A stretch of DNA of 64,000 bases from Collinsella ihumii. Its GTDB lineage: Bacteria; Actinomycetota; Coriobacteriia; Coriobacteriales; Coriobacteriaceae. Below, piece after piece: positions 29,212 to 38,574 of the stretch. The stretch lies in the NCBI RefSeq assembly GCF_900046475.1, contig NZ_FCOU01000010.1:1-64000 (forward strand), given 5' to 3'. The notes under the pieces are model-generated. The model was given only the letters and a program-made list of their open reading frames with translations, was not told where the DNA came from and did no database searches. A program made the position numbers and the translations under genes. Numbering within the stretch: position 1 is the stretch's first letter; each line of letters begins with the position of its first letter.

Positions 29212-30235
29212 ACGAAAAAGCTGCTCCTTACTCTTGGTTCAAGCATCAGTATAGGGCAAGCCTTAACCTTGAAGTTGAAGTTGAAGAATTTTCACATGAG
29301 TGGCATGGGGTGTTACGTGGGGGTGGGGTTGGGGGTCTTAGGGCGTGGGACCACGGAGGACAGAGGTGGGATGGCACTCCCCTCTTCATGGGGTGTGCCT
29401 TGTTGGGGTTTGGGGTTGAGGGTGGGCGGGGGATCGAGCAGGACTAGGGCAACGAGGAAAGCATGCGCGAGATCACGTATGGGCCCGACCCCTCATCGTT
29501 CCGTCAGCCACCAATGGTACGCGACAGCGCGGAACATGCGGTAGCGTCTGAACTCCCCCACGTGCAAGGGAACCTGACCCTTATCAGCACCTACGCGCTG
29601 ACCGGTGCCTCGATCGCGCCGGCTGAGTTCACCGCGTCGATGAGCGCCGTCCAGCAGCCCGCGTCGGTACTCCGGTGCGCGTCTCAGCACTCTCGCCGCG
29701 CTCGCTCGAACTGCACGTACCGAACCTTTTTCGACTCGCTGCGCTCGGCGTCGGGGGTGTCGGCCCACACCAACCTGTTGTTGGGAAGCAGTCTACTCGG
29801 TATCTGCGCCAGGCACCTCATCGCGCGCCCCCGAATAGGAACCCCGTACCGGCAAGCTCCTTGTATGCGGCCCCGTCGCCATCTCCGCGTCGGCCGTCAA
29901 GCGGTTGCCGTAGTGGGTAACCGAGAACTACCCGATCTGGAACCTGCCGCGGGCGGGGTGGGCGGCAGGAACCTTCTTCTCTGCGACGACGATGCGCGCG
30001 GCGGTTGCCCCTGCTGTGTACAGCTGCCTGCATGGCGGCATGGGACGGTCGCCGCTCTCTTTGACGGTTCCGATTCGGAATCGACTGTGGTCATCTCTGC
30101 GCGCAGCGGGTGTTCGCCGGTGTGTCCTGCTTGCGACGCGGTCGGTCATGTGACGGGCCAGGATGATGCTCAGAAGTGATCTGCTGCTGGGACGGAAAGC
30201 ATGCGATGGCGGACGTCATGGACAACAAGTACTGA
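29212..30235. other. 1-kb region without an intact gene; G-rich and decayed
   Basis: No intact gene. 29319-29343 and 29406-29433 are runs of four or more G-tracts able to form G-quadruplexes on the plus strand. From about 29600 to 29860 the minus strand carries short open stretches (such as RLVWADTPDAERSESKKVRY) interrupted by stops, which look like eroded phage or plasmid genes. They lie just upstream of the phage portal remnant. Confidence 0.5.
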
Positions 30236-30827
30236 GTGTCGGAGAACTTGAGGGAGCACCTTCGGGCGCTGGGGGTTCGCGCTGCCTCTGGAGGCGATGG
30301 AGCCGTACATCAGGAGCTGGCACGAGTGGATGCAGGCCTCGGGATCGTTCTGCGACTACCAGGACACGGACGGCATGGGGCGGCTGTACGAGGTGCGCTG
30401 CAGGTCGATACACCGGGCAATGAGGGTCTGTCGTGAGTGGGGGTCGCTGCTGCTGAACGACAAGACGCAGGTGGTGTGCGACGCGCAAGAATGTACGGAT
30501 TGGCTGGCGACGTACCTGGCGGAGACGGGGCTCATGCCGGCGGCACAGGCGACGGTGGTGTGCGCGTTCGGCATGGGCACAGAGGCGTGGGCGCCTGGGC
30601 GGACGCGGGCGTTCTGCCGGGGCAAGGCCGTGGATCAATTACAGATGCACCTGCGGGGCGAGTCGGAATACCGCATCGAGACGGTGCGCTTCGATGAGCA
30701 AGGGAACGAGGTTGAGCCTGTTGGCGTGTGCCCGGAGTACGAGACGGGCAGCGAGTGGCCGACGTTCGCCATCGTGAAGCCTGCGATCGACAACACGCGG
30801 GTGGACATGAGCCCCTACGGGCAGTGA
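30236..30827 (+). pseudogene. truncated phage portal protein remnant (SPP1 Gp6-like)
   Basis: The main open part (30297-30827) reads MEPYIRSWHEWMQASGSFCD, then MRVCREWGSLLLNDKTQVVC, a pattern of siphovirus portal proteins. It ends FAIVKPAIDNTRVDMSPYGQ, where intact portals continue into the crown domain, so the 3' two-thirds is missing. A better N terminus (MSENLREHLRALG from GTG at 30236) lies in another frame, so there is also a frameshift near 30275. This is the only clear sign of a former prophage here. The assignment rests on recalled family patterns. Confidence 0.55.
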
Positions 30828-30965
30828 GTACTGCACTTAATTAGTACCAGCGTTCTACAAAAGCGGTACCGGCGTTCCGCGCAGACGGTACCGGCCCAGG
30901 ATCCAATAGCCTTTCAACAGGAGGGCCGCCAACCGGGCGGCCCGGCCCGTTGGAAGGAGGCCGGC

Positions 30966-31310
30966 ATGGCCACTAAGAAAGAAATAATGCTCCAGCTGCT
31001 GAAGGGGGTGGGCTGGAACGACACCGCCCGGTCCCTCCGGTGCAGCAAGGCGACTGTCGCGAAGTGCACCGCGAAGATTGAGGGGGAGGGGATCGACCCC
31101 GCCAGGCTCGAGGCGATGACCGACGCGGAGGTCTCGGGCCTCTTTGCCGATGGCCGTGGGAAGCGCGGCGAAGAGTACCTCGAGCCCGACTACGCGCGCG
31201 TCTGCGACCAGCTCGCAAGGGTGCCGAAGATGACGCTCGCGCTGCAGTGGGCGCGCTACACCGATTGCAGCCCGGGCAGCAAGAGGCTCTACGGCTACTC
31301 GGGCTTCTGA
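30966..31310 (+). pseudogene. 5' fragment of an IS21-family transposase (istA)
   Basis: The first 114 residues match the N terminus of IS21 IstA: a helix-turn-helix (NDTARSLRCSKATVAKCTAK), a linker, then YLEPDYARVCDQLARVPKMT and LQWARYTDCSPG. The frame stops at YGYSGF, where full IstA continues toward its DDE core, and an IS3 fragment follows within 30 bp. GAAGGAGG precedes the ATG. No istB is present, so the element is dead. Confidence 0.7.
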
Positions 31311-31335
31311 ATCTACCCCGATTTCGTTTACACCC

Positions 31336-31902
31336 CTACGCCGCCTTCAGGCGGCGATCGTCCTCGGGCCGGTTGGCCCGCTCGAACTCCTCGGGGCTGA
31401 GGTATCCCAGCGCCGAGTGGGTCCTTACCCTGTTGTAGAAGCACTCGATGTACTCGAAGATCTCGAGCGCCGCCCGCTCTCGGCTCTCGAAGGTGCGCGC
31501 GTACACGCACTCGGCCTTGATGACGCCCATGAGCGACTCCATCGCCGCGTTGTCCCAGGGCGACGATATCGAGCCCGTCGACGGCTCGGTCCCGGCCTCG
31601 CGCATGGTCTTCCCGAGCAGCAGCGAGGCGTACTGCGACCCGTGATCGCTGTGGCGCGCGCAGCCCTTGCCGGGCCTCCTGCGCGCTATGGCCATCTTGA
31701 GCGCGTCGTCGGCGAGCTCGGCCGCCATGCTCGCCGACATCGACCAGCCGACGATCATCCTCGACCACACGTCCATCACGACGGCCAGGTAGAGCCATCC
31801 CTGGTGAGTCCTCACGTAGGTGATGTCCGCGAACCACAGCCTGTCCGGCCCGTCCGCGCTGAAGTCGCGCTTCACCAGGTCGGGGGCGGCGCACGGCTGC
31901 GG
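31336..31902 (-). pseudogene. IS3-family transposase OrfB fragment
   Basis: The minus strand encodes the DDE integrase core of an IS3-family OrfB: Asp in LWFADITYVRTHQGW, Asp in HSDHGSQYASLLLG, and Glu in NAAMESLMGVIKAECV, with the normal C terminus RTHSALGYLSPEEFERAN. The N-terminal HTH_21 region is cut off at a Tn5 mosaic-end remnant (31895-31913), and no OrfA is found. The truncation may therefore be an assembly effect rather than real decay. Confidence 0.75.
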
Positions 31903-31913
31903 ATAAGAGACAG
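31895..31913. other. Tn5 mosaic-end remnant at IS junction
   Basis: GGCTGCGGATAAGAGACAG matches the reverse-complement mosaic end at 15 of 19 positions, including the 11 terminal bases ATAAGAGACAG exactly. It sits precisely where the minus-strand IS3 fragment meets an unrelated plus-strand transposase fragment, so the join is probably chimeric. Confidence 0.7.
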
Positions 31914-32248
31914 TCGCGCACTAGCTGGGCGCATACCGCTCGGCCCATCCGGCGCGACAGAGGATCGCTGGCGCGGGCCGCACGGGCAGCCGCCACGACA
32001 ACGCCGTCGCCGAGTCGTTCTTCGCCACGCTCAAGAACGAGATGTACTCGCTCAGGAGCTAGGCGACCCGCGACGAGGCGAGGCGCGCCGTCCTCGAGTA
32101 CATCGAGGGCTGCTACAACGGGCAGCGCCCCCACTCGACGATCGGCTACCAGATCCCGGCCGAGCGCATGGACGCCTTCATGGGGCGCATCGAGGCCGCC
32201 CTAGCGGGCGACGGGGAGACCGGAGGGGAGGTGCCGCTGGCCGCCTAG
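31914..32248 (+). pseudogene. second IS3-type transposase 3' fragment with nonsense codon
   Basis: Plus-strand reading gives GRTGSRHDNAVAESFFATLK, then a TAG at about 32060 where relatives have tryptophan (SLRS-stop-ATRDEARRAVLEYIEG), and ends PHSTIGYQIPAERMDAFMG before the stop at 32246. This is the C-terminal part of an IS3-family OrfB different from the minus-strand copy. The 5' part is missing. Confidence 0.65.
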
Positions 32249-32661
32249 AACCGACCGCTCCCTGTCCGATATGTTGAGACAGATCAGTTTCTGGCGTCTG
32301 GCAAATTCGGGCGCTTCAACAACGGGCACAGACTCATCGAGACGGCGGAGTGATGGGTTGCAGCCGGAACTGTACGTAGCGAACCTTAGCACAAGCGGAA
32401 CGGTTGCTCGCGATTATCCTGGTTTCCGAAGAGCCTCGGGCGGTTTTTTTCGAGTCCCGCTAAAAAGTAATAATGTGTCAGAAAGCTCTACCGTAATCCT
32501 CAAGCGGGCACGCTGAGCAGTGCTCCGCCGACTTCCCGAGCGCCCTCTCGAAGATCACCTGTACGCGCCGCTCAGCCCAACCGCCTCCGTCGCAACGGTC
32601 CTCAGACTCAACCTGAACGCCCATCAAGACAGATGCGTCTCATGTCACAGCGACAGCTGAA
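32249..32661. other. intergenic between IS debris and EPS operon end
   Basis: No gene seen. GTCCGATATGTTGAGACAGA just past the transposase stop may be the right end of the IS3-type element. TCGGGCGGTTTTTTT at about 32437 is a weak candidate for the stop of the EPS operon, without a convincing stem. Confidence 0.4.
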
Positions 32662-34107
32662 TCACACCGCATCGTTCCAAACGCACTCGATTGTTCGAAG
32701 CACCTTTGTAGCCCACCATTGGAAGCCAGCAATGAGCATTCCCAGATATGTCGTTTTGACAAAGTCGAGCACATACTTCGGCCAACGCCAGTTGTTGTAC
32801 AGCAGCTGCGGGATCGCCTGCCCCAGCACGAGACCCCATGCGCCAAGCCCGAATGACCCACACAGCACGCAGCTCAGGGCGATACCCGCTGCCGTTGAAA
32901 TGAGGTACGCTTTGAAATAGGGGATTTTGTTCATGCTGACAATGATGTTGCAGAACAGTGAGTGCTGGTTGAGCAGAAAGTAGTAGACTGCAATCCCGAA
33001 GAACAACATCCTGTCACAGACAAAACCCCTCTTGAAGAACGTAAGAATCGGTAGGGCAGCGAAGGCGGCGAGAAGCACCCCGATTAAGTACATCACCACG
33101 TAGCAAGACATTCCTCGGTCGAGCAGCTTTCGCTGCGAGCTGCGATCTCCACTCACGTATGCAGCTTGGAAGGTGGGGAAACAGGAACGCATGTACGTAC
33201 TCGAGAGATTGTAGATCGCCGAAGCAAACTGAATCATCACGGAATAGGTAGCCGTCTGTTCAAGGCCCAAGAACATCGAGCTCAGAAGCGAGGTGGCCTG
33301 GGTCGCCCCGTACCAAGCGAGGGAGACGACGCCATCGCGCCACGCGACGAACGACACGGTACCGAGCACGGAGCGCATCTCCGCTCCCGTAACCGCTCCT
33401 ACGTCAGAGCGCAACCCCTCCTGGACGTCACGATGCTTATGAAACTCGGAGTTAGCAATTGCTCTTAGAAGAATGCTGTAGAAAAGAACCCCGAGGGCTG
33501 CAGCCAAAAGCCCAAACCCCATAAAAAGCAACAATGCCGTAAGGAGTAGCTGGATCAGGCGCGCAAGCGTTTTCGCCTTGTTCTCCCCAGCGACGTCACC
33601 CACGCCCCTGAGGAATGTCAGACAGTAGAGGAAGTAGAGGTTCGTGAAGATCGCAACGACGAATATGCACCACGAGGGCAGCGAGCCGTTGATTGAAAAG
33701 CCTCTAGTAACGCCCGACACGTAAGCCGTCCCAACCGTAACGGACAGCGCCAGTGCGACGACGCCCATGACCGCGTAGATGGTCTTAGACGTTCGCAGCA
33801 CCGCCCTCATGAGGTGCCAGTCAACTCCATCCTCCACAGAAGAGCAATCGCAGCCTTCCTTCGTCAATCGTCGGGCTCCGCTTAGGACGTAAAGGATGTT
33901 CCTCGAAAGCGTCGCCGTAAACCCAAACTCTAAAAGACTGGAGAAGCCGGAGACGGCGATGAAAACGTACCAGAGACCTATCTGCTCGGTCGATAGAAAG
34001 ATGAGCAGCAGCGGCATAAGGAGGAAATTGCTGACCATCGACATAATCGTACCGATGTAATTCCAGATTACATCTCTTTTACCCACACTGATTTTATTTG
34101 AATTCAT
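32662..34107 (-). CDS. polysaccharide flippase (Wzx/MATE-like)
   Basis: A 481-residue membrane protein with about 12-14 transmembrane segments, starting after a short cytosolic N terminus with IWNYIGTIMSMVSNFLLMPL. It fits the Wzx/RfbX branch of the MOP superfamily, which flips lipid-linked repeat units to the outer face. The ATG at 34107 has AAAGGATGA upstream, preferred over the longer frame. It is the last gene of the EPS operon and is separated from wzy by a 119-bp AT-rich gap. Confidence 0.85.
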   Translation of the reverse strand: MNSNKISVGKRDVIWNYIGTIMSMVSNFLLMPLLLIFLSTEQIGLWYVFIAVSGFSSLLEFGFTATLSRNILYVLSGARRLTKEGCDCSSVEDGVDWHLMRAVLRTSKTIYAVMGVVALALSVTVGTAYVSGVTRGFSINGSLPSWCIFVVAIFTNLYFLYCLTFLRGVGDVAGENKAKTLARLIQLLLTALLLFMGFGLLAAALGVLFYSILLRAIANSEFHKHRDVQEGLRSDVGAVTGAEMRSVLGTVSFVAWRDGVVSLAWYGATQATSLLSSMFLGLEQTATYSVMIQFASAIYNLSSTYMRSCFPTFQAAYVSGDRSSQRKLLDRGMSCYVVMYLIGVLLAAFAALPILTFFKRGFVCDRMLFFGIAVYYFLLNQHSLFCNIIVSMNKIPYFKAYLISTAAGIALSCVLCGSFGLGAWGLVLGQAIPQLLYNNWRWPKYVLDFVKTTYLGMLIAGFQWWATKVLRTIECVWNDAV

Positions 34108-34226
34108 GTGCTCATCATCCTTTAGAAGAATAATCTGCCGTATACGCAATGCGTCCATTATATATAATATTCTGTAACTACTAAATAGTATAGTTTGTTA
34201 TTTGTTTTAGTGATTAGAATTCCCAT

Positions 34227-35462
34227 TCAGCCAGCCGTTGTCTTTTGCTGATTGATGGCGTAGTAATCAGACAATGGCAAGAGAAGATATAGGTAGCAAT
34301 AATATGTAGCACTATCAAATATCATCAGTATTAGATAAACAGTCAGTGCGCATGTAATCCAGTAGCGTGCATGAAGATCAGTAATTATTCTTATTTGTAC
34401 AGCATATGTAATTATCATTGTAATAAACAGAATGAGTAGCACTATTCCCCCATCTAATAGTGTCTGCATCAACTGGTTATGCGCATAATTCATTATTCCA
34501 CCCCAAAAGAGGGTCATTTGAACCCCTTGAACCCCATACCCCAAAACCGGCTCTTCTTGAATCAGCCCTATAGCTTCTCGCCAAACATAGTCTCTGCCGT
34601 TAAATCCCCAATCAAAGCCAAATAACGTGCTATTTCTAACCGACAGATCTACAACAAGAAGAGATGCAATAATGAGAACAGCGGCAAGCATTGGAGCGCT
34701 ATTGCCAATCATCAACTTCACTTTCTTGTTTTTATTCAAGATGAGTGCTATAAAAAACAATATAAGAACAACTTTAGATGAATCTGTATCGACGCTCCAG
34801 AGCGCCAGCACGACAAGAGCGACAAGCAATATTATTCTTTTACAACTCTTTTTAGGAAGATGGCTAGAATATAAACTAACAGCGAGAAATGCAATTATCG
34901 CCTCTTGGGCAACCACTTGAATATGTCCAAAGAAACATGCTGTCTGCTGGCCACGATACACATCAAGATACGTAAAAATATTCTGAAATAAAAATAGAAT
35001 AATCATTATATTTATTATTGCATTGAGGATGCTTTTATGGTCTTTCGCAAAAGCAAAAGTCAACCATAAGCATAGCAGAGGCCATGCAAATAGAGCCTGG
35101 AGTCCCTCAGCAAAACCTTGCTGATCATATAAAGTAATAAGAATAGAGGACATAAAGAAAAGAACCACGAAGATACTTCGTACTGTAATCTGAATAGTAA
35201 TATTCATTAAATGTTTTGCCAAAAAACAAAGCATAATCAGCATTGCAAGATAAAGCCAAGCTGTAAAGAACTGCTTCGACAGAGGAACAAGCTGATCCAG
35301 CCCTTTTGGATACAAGAAGGGAATTAATATCAGATATATTGAAATATGAAACACTGTGACCTGGGATATTTTAGTTGTATGCGTTGCTCTCCGATTTGAT
35401 ATAAGTCGAAAGTCATCTTGAGAAACGCTCCTGCTGGTCAGATGATTTAGTATTTTATCCAT
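34227..35462 (-). CDS. O-antigen polymerase/ligase-like membrane protein (Wzy)
   Basis: An AT-rich gene for a 411-residue polytopic protein of the Wzy/WaaL group, which joins repeat units outside the membrane. About 11 hydrophobic segments are visible. The large external loop contains FGFDWGFNGRDYVWREAIGL and VLGYGVQGVQ, then NYAHNQLMQTLLDGG, the typical R...H pattern of the O-antigen ligase domain. The start at 35462 overlaps the preceding gene's stop by 8 bp. Base composition is far lower in GC than the flanking operon genes, suggesting separate acquisition. Confidence 0.8.
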   Translation of the reverse strand: MDKILNHLTSRSVSQDDFRLISNRRATHTTKISQVTVFHISIYLILIPFLYPKGLDQLVPLSKQFFTAWLYLAMLIMLCFLAKHLMNITIQITVRSIFVVLFFMSSILITLYDQQGFAEGLQALFAWPLLCLWLTFAFAKDHKSILNAIINIMIILFLFQNIFTYLDVYRGQQTACFFGHIQVVAQEAIIAFLAVSLYSSHLPKKSCKRIILLVALVVLALWSVDTDSSKVVLILFFIALILNKNKKVKLMIGNSAPMLAAVLIIASLLVVDLSVRNSTLFGFDWGFNGRDYVWREAIGLIQEEPVLGYGVQGVQMTLFWGGIMNYAHNQLMQTLLDGGIVLLILFITMIITYAVQIRIITDLHARYWITCALTVYLILMIFDSATYYCYLYLLLPLSDYYAINQQKTTAG

Positions 35463-36165
35463 GGAGCATCTCCTTAATTCTTGCAATGCGTTCGAGACCT
35501 AACAGCCCTATTATTTTTCTACGCATTTTCTGTCTCGACGTACCCCAAGAATTACTGTAGCGATGGATTGAAAACGTCTCATCACACAGGAGGTTTTCCG
35601 AGCTTCTGCTAGGTGCAATGGGATCAAAATATCTTGGTGGGTAAACCCTTATCCCGTTGATATCCACAACAGAGTCTATATGCTGATAGCCATGTTGGAC
35701 GAGCACTTCGTTGTTGAGATATGGACAAGCGATTTCCTTAGTGCGGTTTTGGTCAAACGCAATAGTGTCGTAAAGGTCTAGCATGTCACCTACGACCCTG
35801 TTTCCCTTCTTCGCTCCAAAACCCAACCCCGTATTGCATAAAAGAACAACCTGCTCAATTCCGAAGTAGCAGTTGCAGTTCAATAAATCATCAAGATTCC
35901 GCAACACTTCGACATCCGTATCGAAGTAATTTCCCCCATTGTCATAGATGATCTTAAGTCGTGCGTAGTCAGATACAAACGCCCATGCTTTGGCTTCGTA
36001 AGCAGCCTTGCAGAATGGATGGCAACCCACATCAAAGTTGCTCTCATCCCATCTCACTATCTTGTAATCTGGACAATGTCTTTTCCAACTGTCTATGCAT
36101 TTTCGCGCATCTCTTGGCAGCGGCTTGCCGCCGAACCAGCAGTAGTGAATAACTTTTGGAATCAT
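35455..36165 (-). CDS. GT32-type glycosyltransferase
   Basis: A 236-residue glycosyltransferase of the DXD sugar-binding (GT32/OCH1-like) group. It begins IPKVIHYCWFGGKPLP and has the nucleotide-sugar region AWAFVSDYARLKIIYDNGG with the DXD motif in YFDTDVEVL (about residues 80-88). It adds one sugar to the lipid-linked repeat; donor and acceptor are unknown. AT-rich, like wzy. It lies 12 bp after the DUF1919 gene and overlaps wzy. Confidence 0.85.
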   Translation of the reverse strand: MIPKVIHYCWFGGKPLPRDARKCIDSWKRHCPDYKIVRWDESNFDVGCHPFCKAAYEAKAWAFVSDYARLKIIYDNGGNYFDTDVEVLRNLDDLLNCNCYFGIEQVVLLCNTGLGFGAKKGNRVVGDMLDLYDTIAFDQNRTKEIACPYLNNEVLVQHGYQHIDSVVDINGIRVYPPRYFDPIAPSRSSENLLCDETFSIHRYSNSWGTSRQKMRRKIIGLLGLERIARIKEMLHG

Positions 36166-36177
36166 GAATCAGAGGCC

Positions 36178-36888
36178 TCAATCTTGGTTGGCATTCGGAC
36201 TATTTCCTTCAGTTGAAAGGCTGTTTATGTATGCCGTCACATTGAAGGCTCGGTTATGGCCGAACGGTTCGTAGGATGCACGGATATACTCGTGGTCCTT
36301 TGGGCAGCGCATCTTGACACAGGAGGACACTTTGGAATGATCCCGTGCGCTGAAAACCACCTTGTGCTCCAATGGCAATGCATCAAAGGCCAAGAGATCT
36401 TCCTCTGTAGCACCGTTCTGATCGTTGAGCTTATACAAGAGGCGATCGTAGTTGACGCGGCCGACGCGAGACTCCCACTTCCGCCGAGCAGCCTTCTCAT
36501 CGTGGTAGTGCAGCATATGCAGCTCCACGTCGCCCACGCGCCCGATGAGATAGGTACCCCAGTTGTCATTAGTGCGGAGCACCGAAGCCCACTTTGACTC
36601 CTCCGGAGTAATAAACTCAAGGGGTTTAGCCAGATACCCAGGAAGATCGGCGCAGAGACGCACGAAGTCTGCCGGCATGATGAACATGCCTATAGTCGGA
36701 CTCATCTTCCTGAGACCGTAGCTCTCGTAGACCATGCCGCCCCAGCAGTTGTTGGATATGATCGTGAAGTCGGTCACCAGGAGCTCACCCCTCAGCCTGT
36801 CCCGGAGCAGCGGGACGGCCACCTTGGAGCGCCACTTGAGCCTCACGGTCTCCCAGGTGAGGCGCGACAGCTTTTCCATCAGGCCCAT
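36178..36888 (-). CDS. DUF1919 family exopolysaccharide protein
   Basis: A 236-residue protein matching DUF1919: FTIISNNCWGGMVYESYG near residue 41, then SPTIGMFIMPADFVRLCADL and WESRVGRVNYDRLLYKLND. Members occur in capsule and EPS clusters and may be acetyl- or glycosyltransferase-like; the reaction is not established. Its first 104 bp overlap the 3' end of the acetyltransferase gene in another frame, an unusually long overlap. An alternative start at the second ATG (36879) would shorten it slightly. Confidence 0.75.
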   Translation of the reverse strand: MGLMEKLSRLTWETVRLKWRSKVAVPLLRDRLRGELLVTDFTIISNNCWGGMVYESYGLRKMSPTIGMFIMPADFVRLCADLPGYLAKPLEFITPEESKWASVLRTNDNWGTYLIGRVGDVELHMLHYHDEKAARRKWESRVGRVNYDRLLYKLNDQNGATEEDLLAFDALPLEHKVVFSARDHSKVSSCVKMRCPKDHEYIRASYEPFGHNRAFNVTAYINSLSTEGNSPNANQD

Positions 36889-37462
36889 CGCTCACGCCCC
36901 CGCCCGGCGCAGCAAGGCGCCTGACGAGCTTCGCGGGAGCGCCGGCGTAGACGCCAGGCTCCTCCAGGGAGCGCGTGACGACCGCCCCCCCCCCGACGCA
37001 AATCCGGTCGGCGATTCTCACGCCGCGCGTGACGAGGGAGTTTGCACCGATCCAGCAGCGCTCGCCAACCTCGACGGGGGACGCGACGAGGTCGCCCGAA
37101 ACCCCGCCTTCCCCGAAAGCATGGTCGTGGTCGTACACGCACGCGTTGGGGCCGAGCATGGCGCGGTCGCCCACGCGCACCGACTCCGCGGCCACAACGC
37201 GGGCGTTTGCGTTCATGAAGACGCCATCGCCGAGGATGACGCGAGCGCCGGGGTTCACCTGGACGAGGCAGTTCTCGCTGAGGTAGAGGCCTGCGCCGAC
37301 ATCGAGCCGGCCGCCCCCGGCGACGCGGATCCTGGCCCCGCGCCCTATGTAGACGGGCTTGCCGCCGCGCGGCCAGGAGACCCTGAGGCCCAGCCCGGCC
37401 TTCAGGGCAGCGAGACGGACGGCGCTCGCCGACCACTTGATAATCTTGGAGAGATTCATCAT
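36785..37462 (-). CDS. hexapeptide-repeat acetyltransferase with a G10 tract
   Basis: A left-handed beta-helix O-acetyltransferase, with hexapeptide repeats from about residue 36 (VYIGRGARIRVAGGGRLDVG) to 165 and the family loop VYDHDHAFGEGG. The conserved tail ICVGGGAVVTRSLEEPGVYA and GAPAKLVRRL follows. The GGG codons are a run of ten identical bases (36984-36993), currently in frame. After LVRRL the frame continues for 34 codons into the DUF1919 gene. It starts in an ATGATG overlapping the GT4 stop. It probably acetylates the EPS repeat unit. Confidence 0.82.
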   Translation of the reverse strand: MMNLSKIIKWSASAVRLAALKAGLGLRVSWPRGGKPVYIGRGARIRVAGGGRLDVGAGLYLSENCLVQVNPGARVILGDGVFMNANARVVAAESVRVGDRAMLGPNACVYDHDHAFGEGGVSGDLVASPVEVGERCWIGANSLVTRGVRIADRICVGGGAVVTRSLEEPGVYAGAPAKLVRRLAAPGGGVSDGPDGKAVAPHLGDREAQVALQGGRPAAPGQAEG

Positions 37463-38574
37463 GACACCCCCTTGACGTAGAATTCGCGGAGCATCGCCGC
37501 GTTCTTCTTGATGTCGTAGCCCGCTTCAGACACATCGCGGGTTGCTCGTCTGCTGTCGAGTCTGCGATTTGACTGGGAAAAGGCCTCCTCGACGTACGCC
37601 GCCCATGCGGAAGCCGGCTCTGAAAGCGAGACGAAACGTACGAGCGGAGTGACGGCGCATTCGCGCGTCACGGAGTCCGAAACGATACACGGCAATCCGT
37701 TTATCTGCCACTCGAGGACGACGTTTGGAAACCCTTCGTACAGCGAGGGAAGAATCATGCAGTCCAAGGCGTTCAACAAGAATGGGACGTCGGACCTTCT
37801 GCCCAGGAACAGCACAGACGAGCCGATACCCAACTTGCTAGCCAGTTCCCGAGTCTCAGGAAGCAAGCCGCCGTCGCCGATCAGGACAAGCTTGTATTTC
37901 GTCGAACGATTGCGGAGTTCTCGGAAGACCTCCAGCAGCTTCGCGTGGTTCTTCTGCTCGTTGAATCTTCCGACGTGTCCGATTGCTACTGCGTTCTGAG
38001 GTATGGCAAGCCTCTCCCTCGCCATTTTTCTAGCATTCGCGTCAAAAGTGAAATCGCAGACGTTCTTTCCGTTCGGTATGATAGCGAAGTTGTTGTCTCC
38101 AAACAGCCATTTGCCCGCATCCCTTCCGCAGGCGAGCCGGACGTTAGCAAGTTTTCTCATCAGTGGCCTTGCAACCTTATCAAGCACAATATGCTGACAC
38201 GTCGTGTTGTGGGAGTGAGCAATCCTTATCGGAACTCCGCTGACTGCAGCCACCGCAAGCTCCAATGCAACAAGACCACTGCTGCCGCAGATATGGAAAA
38301 CGTCATATTGCCGAGCCTCCGTCAGCCTGCGCAAAGCTCGAGCGTATCCGAATGGGTCATTTTGACGCGATGGCAGGATATGAACGTTCGTGACGTGCTT
38401 ACGGACGGCTTCGATGACAGCCTGGTCGGTTCCCGACCAGGCCACAACGTCAATCTCGATTCCGTCAAGATTCATCGCTCCGATAATCGCCTTGATCCAA
38501 GAGGTGATCCCGTCGTTCTTGATACCCCCTGTGCTCGCCACAAGAATTCTTCTGTTACCCCGGTTGCTAATCAT
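37459..38574 (-). CDS. GT4-family glycosyltransferase
   Basis: A 371-residue GT-B glycosyltransferase. The N-terminal Rossmann half includes ILVASTGGIKNDGITSWIKA and VFHICGSSGLVALELAV. The C-terminal donor half has IGHVGRFNEQKNHAKLLEVF, LVLIGDGGLLPE and the signature LPSLYEGFPNVVLEWQINGL with its E-x7-E motif (about 285-305). It adds a sugar from a nucleotide donor to the EPS repeat. It overlaps both neighbours by 4 bp, so translation is coupled. Confidence 0.92.
   Translation of the reverse strand: MISNRGNRRILVASTGGIKNDGITSWIKAIIGAMNLDGIEIDVVAWSGTDQAVIEAVRKHVTNVHILPSRQNDPFGYARALRRLTEARQYDVFHICGSSGLVALELAVAAVSGVPIRIAHSHNTTCQHIVLDKVARPLMRKLANVRLACGRDAGKWLFGDNNFAIIPNGKNVCDFTFDANARKMARERLAIPQNAVAIGHVGRFNEQKNHAKLLEVFRELRNRSTKYKLVLIGDGGLLPETRELASKLGIGSSVLFLGRRSDVPFLLNALDCMILPSLYEGFPNVVLEWQINGLPCIVSDSVTRECAVTPLVRFVSLSEPASAWAAYVEEAFSQSNRRLDSRRATRDVSEAGYDIKKNAAMLREFYVKGVS

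Noticed and set aside
36785-37462. Acetyltransferase with the G10 tract as already frameshifted
   Set aside because: The residues after the tract (AVVTRSLEEPGVYAGAPAK) match the family, so the present length is in frame.
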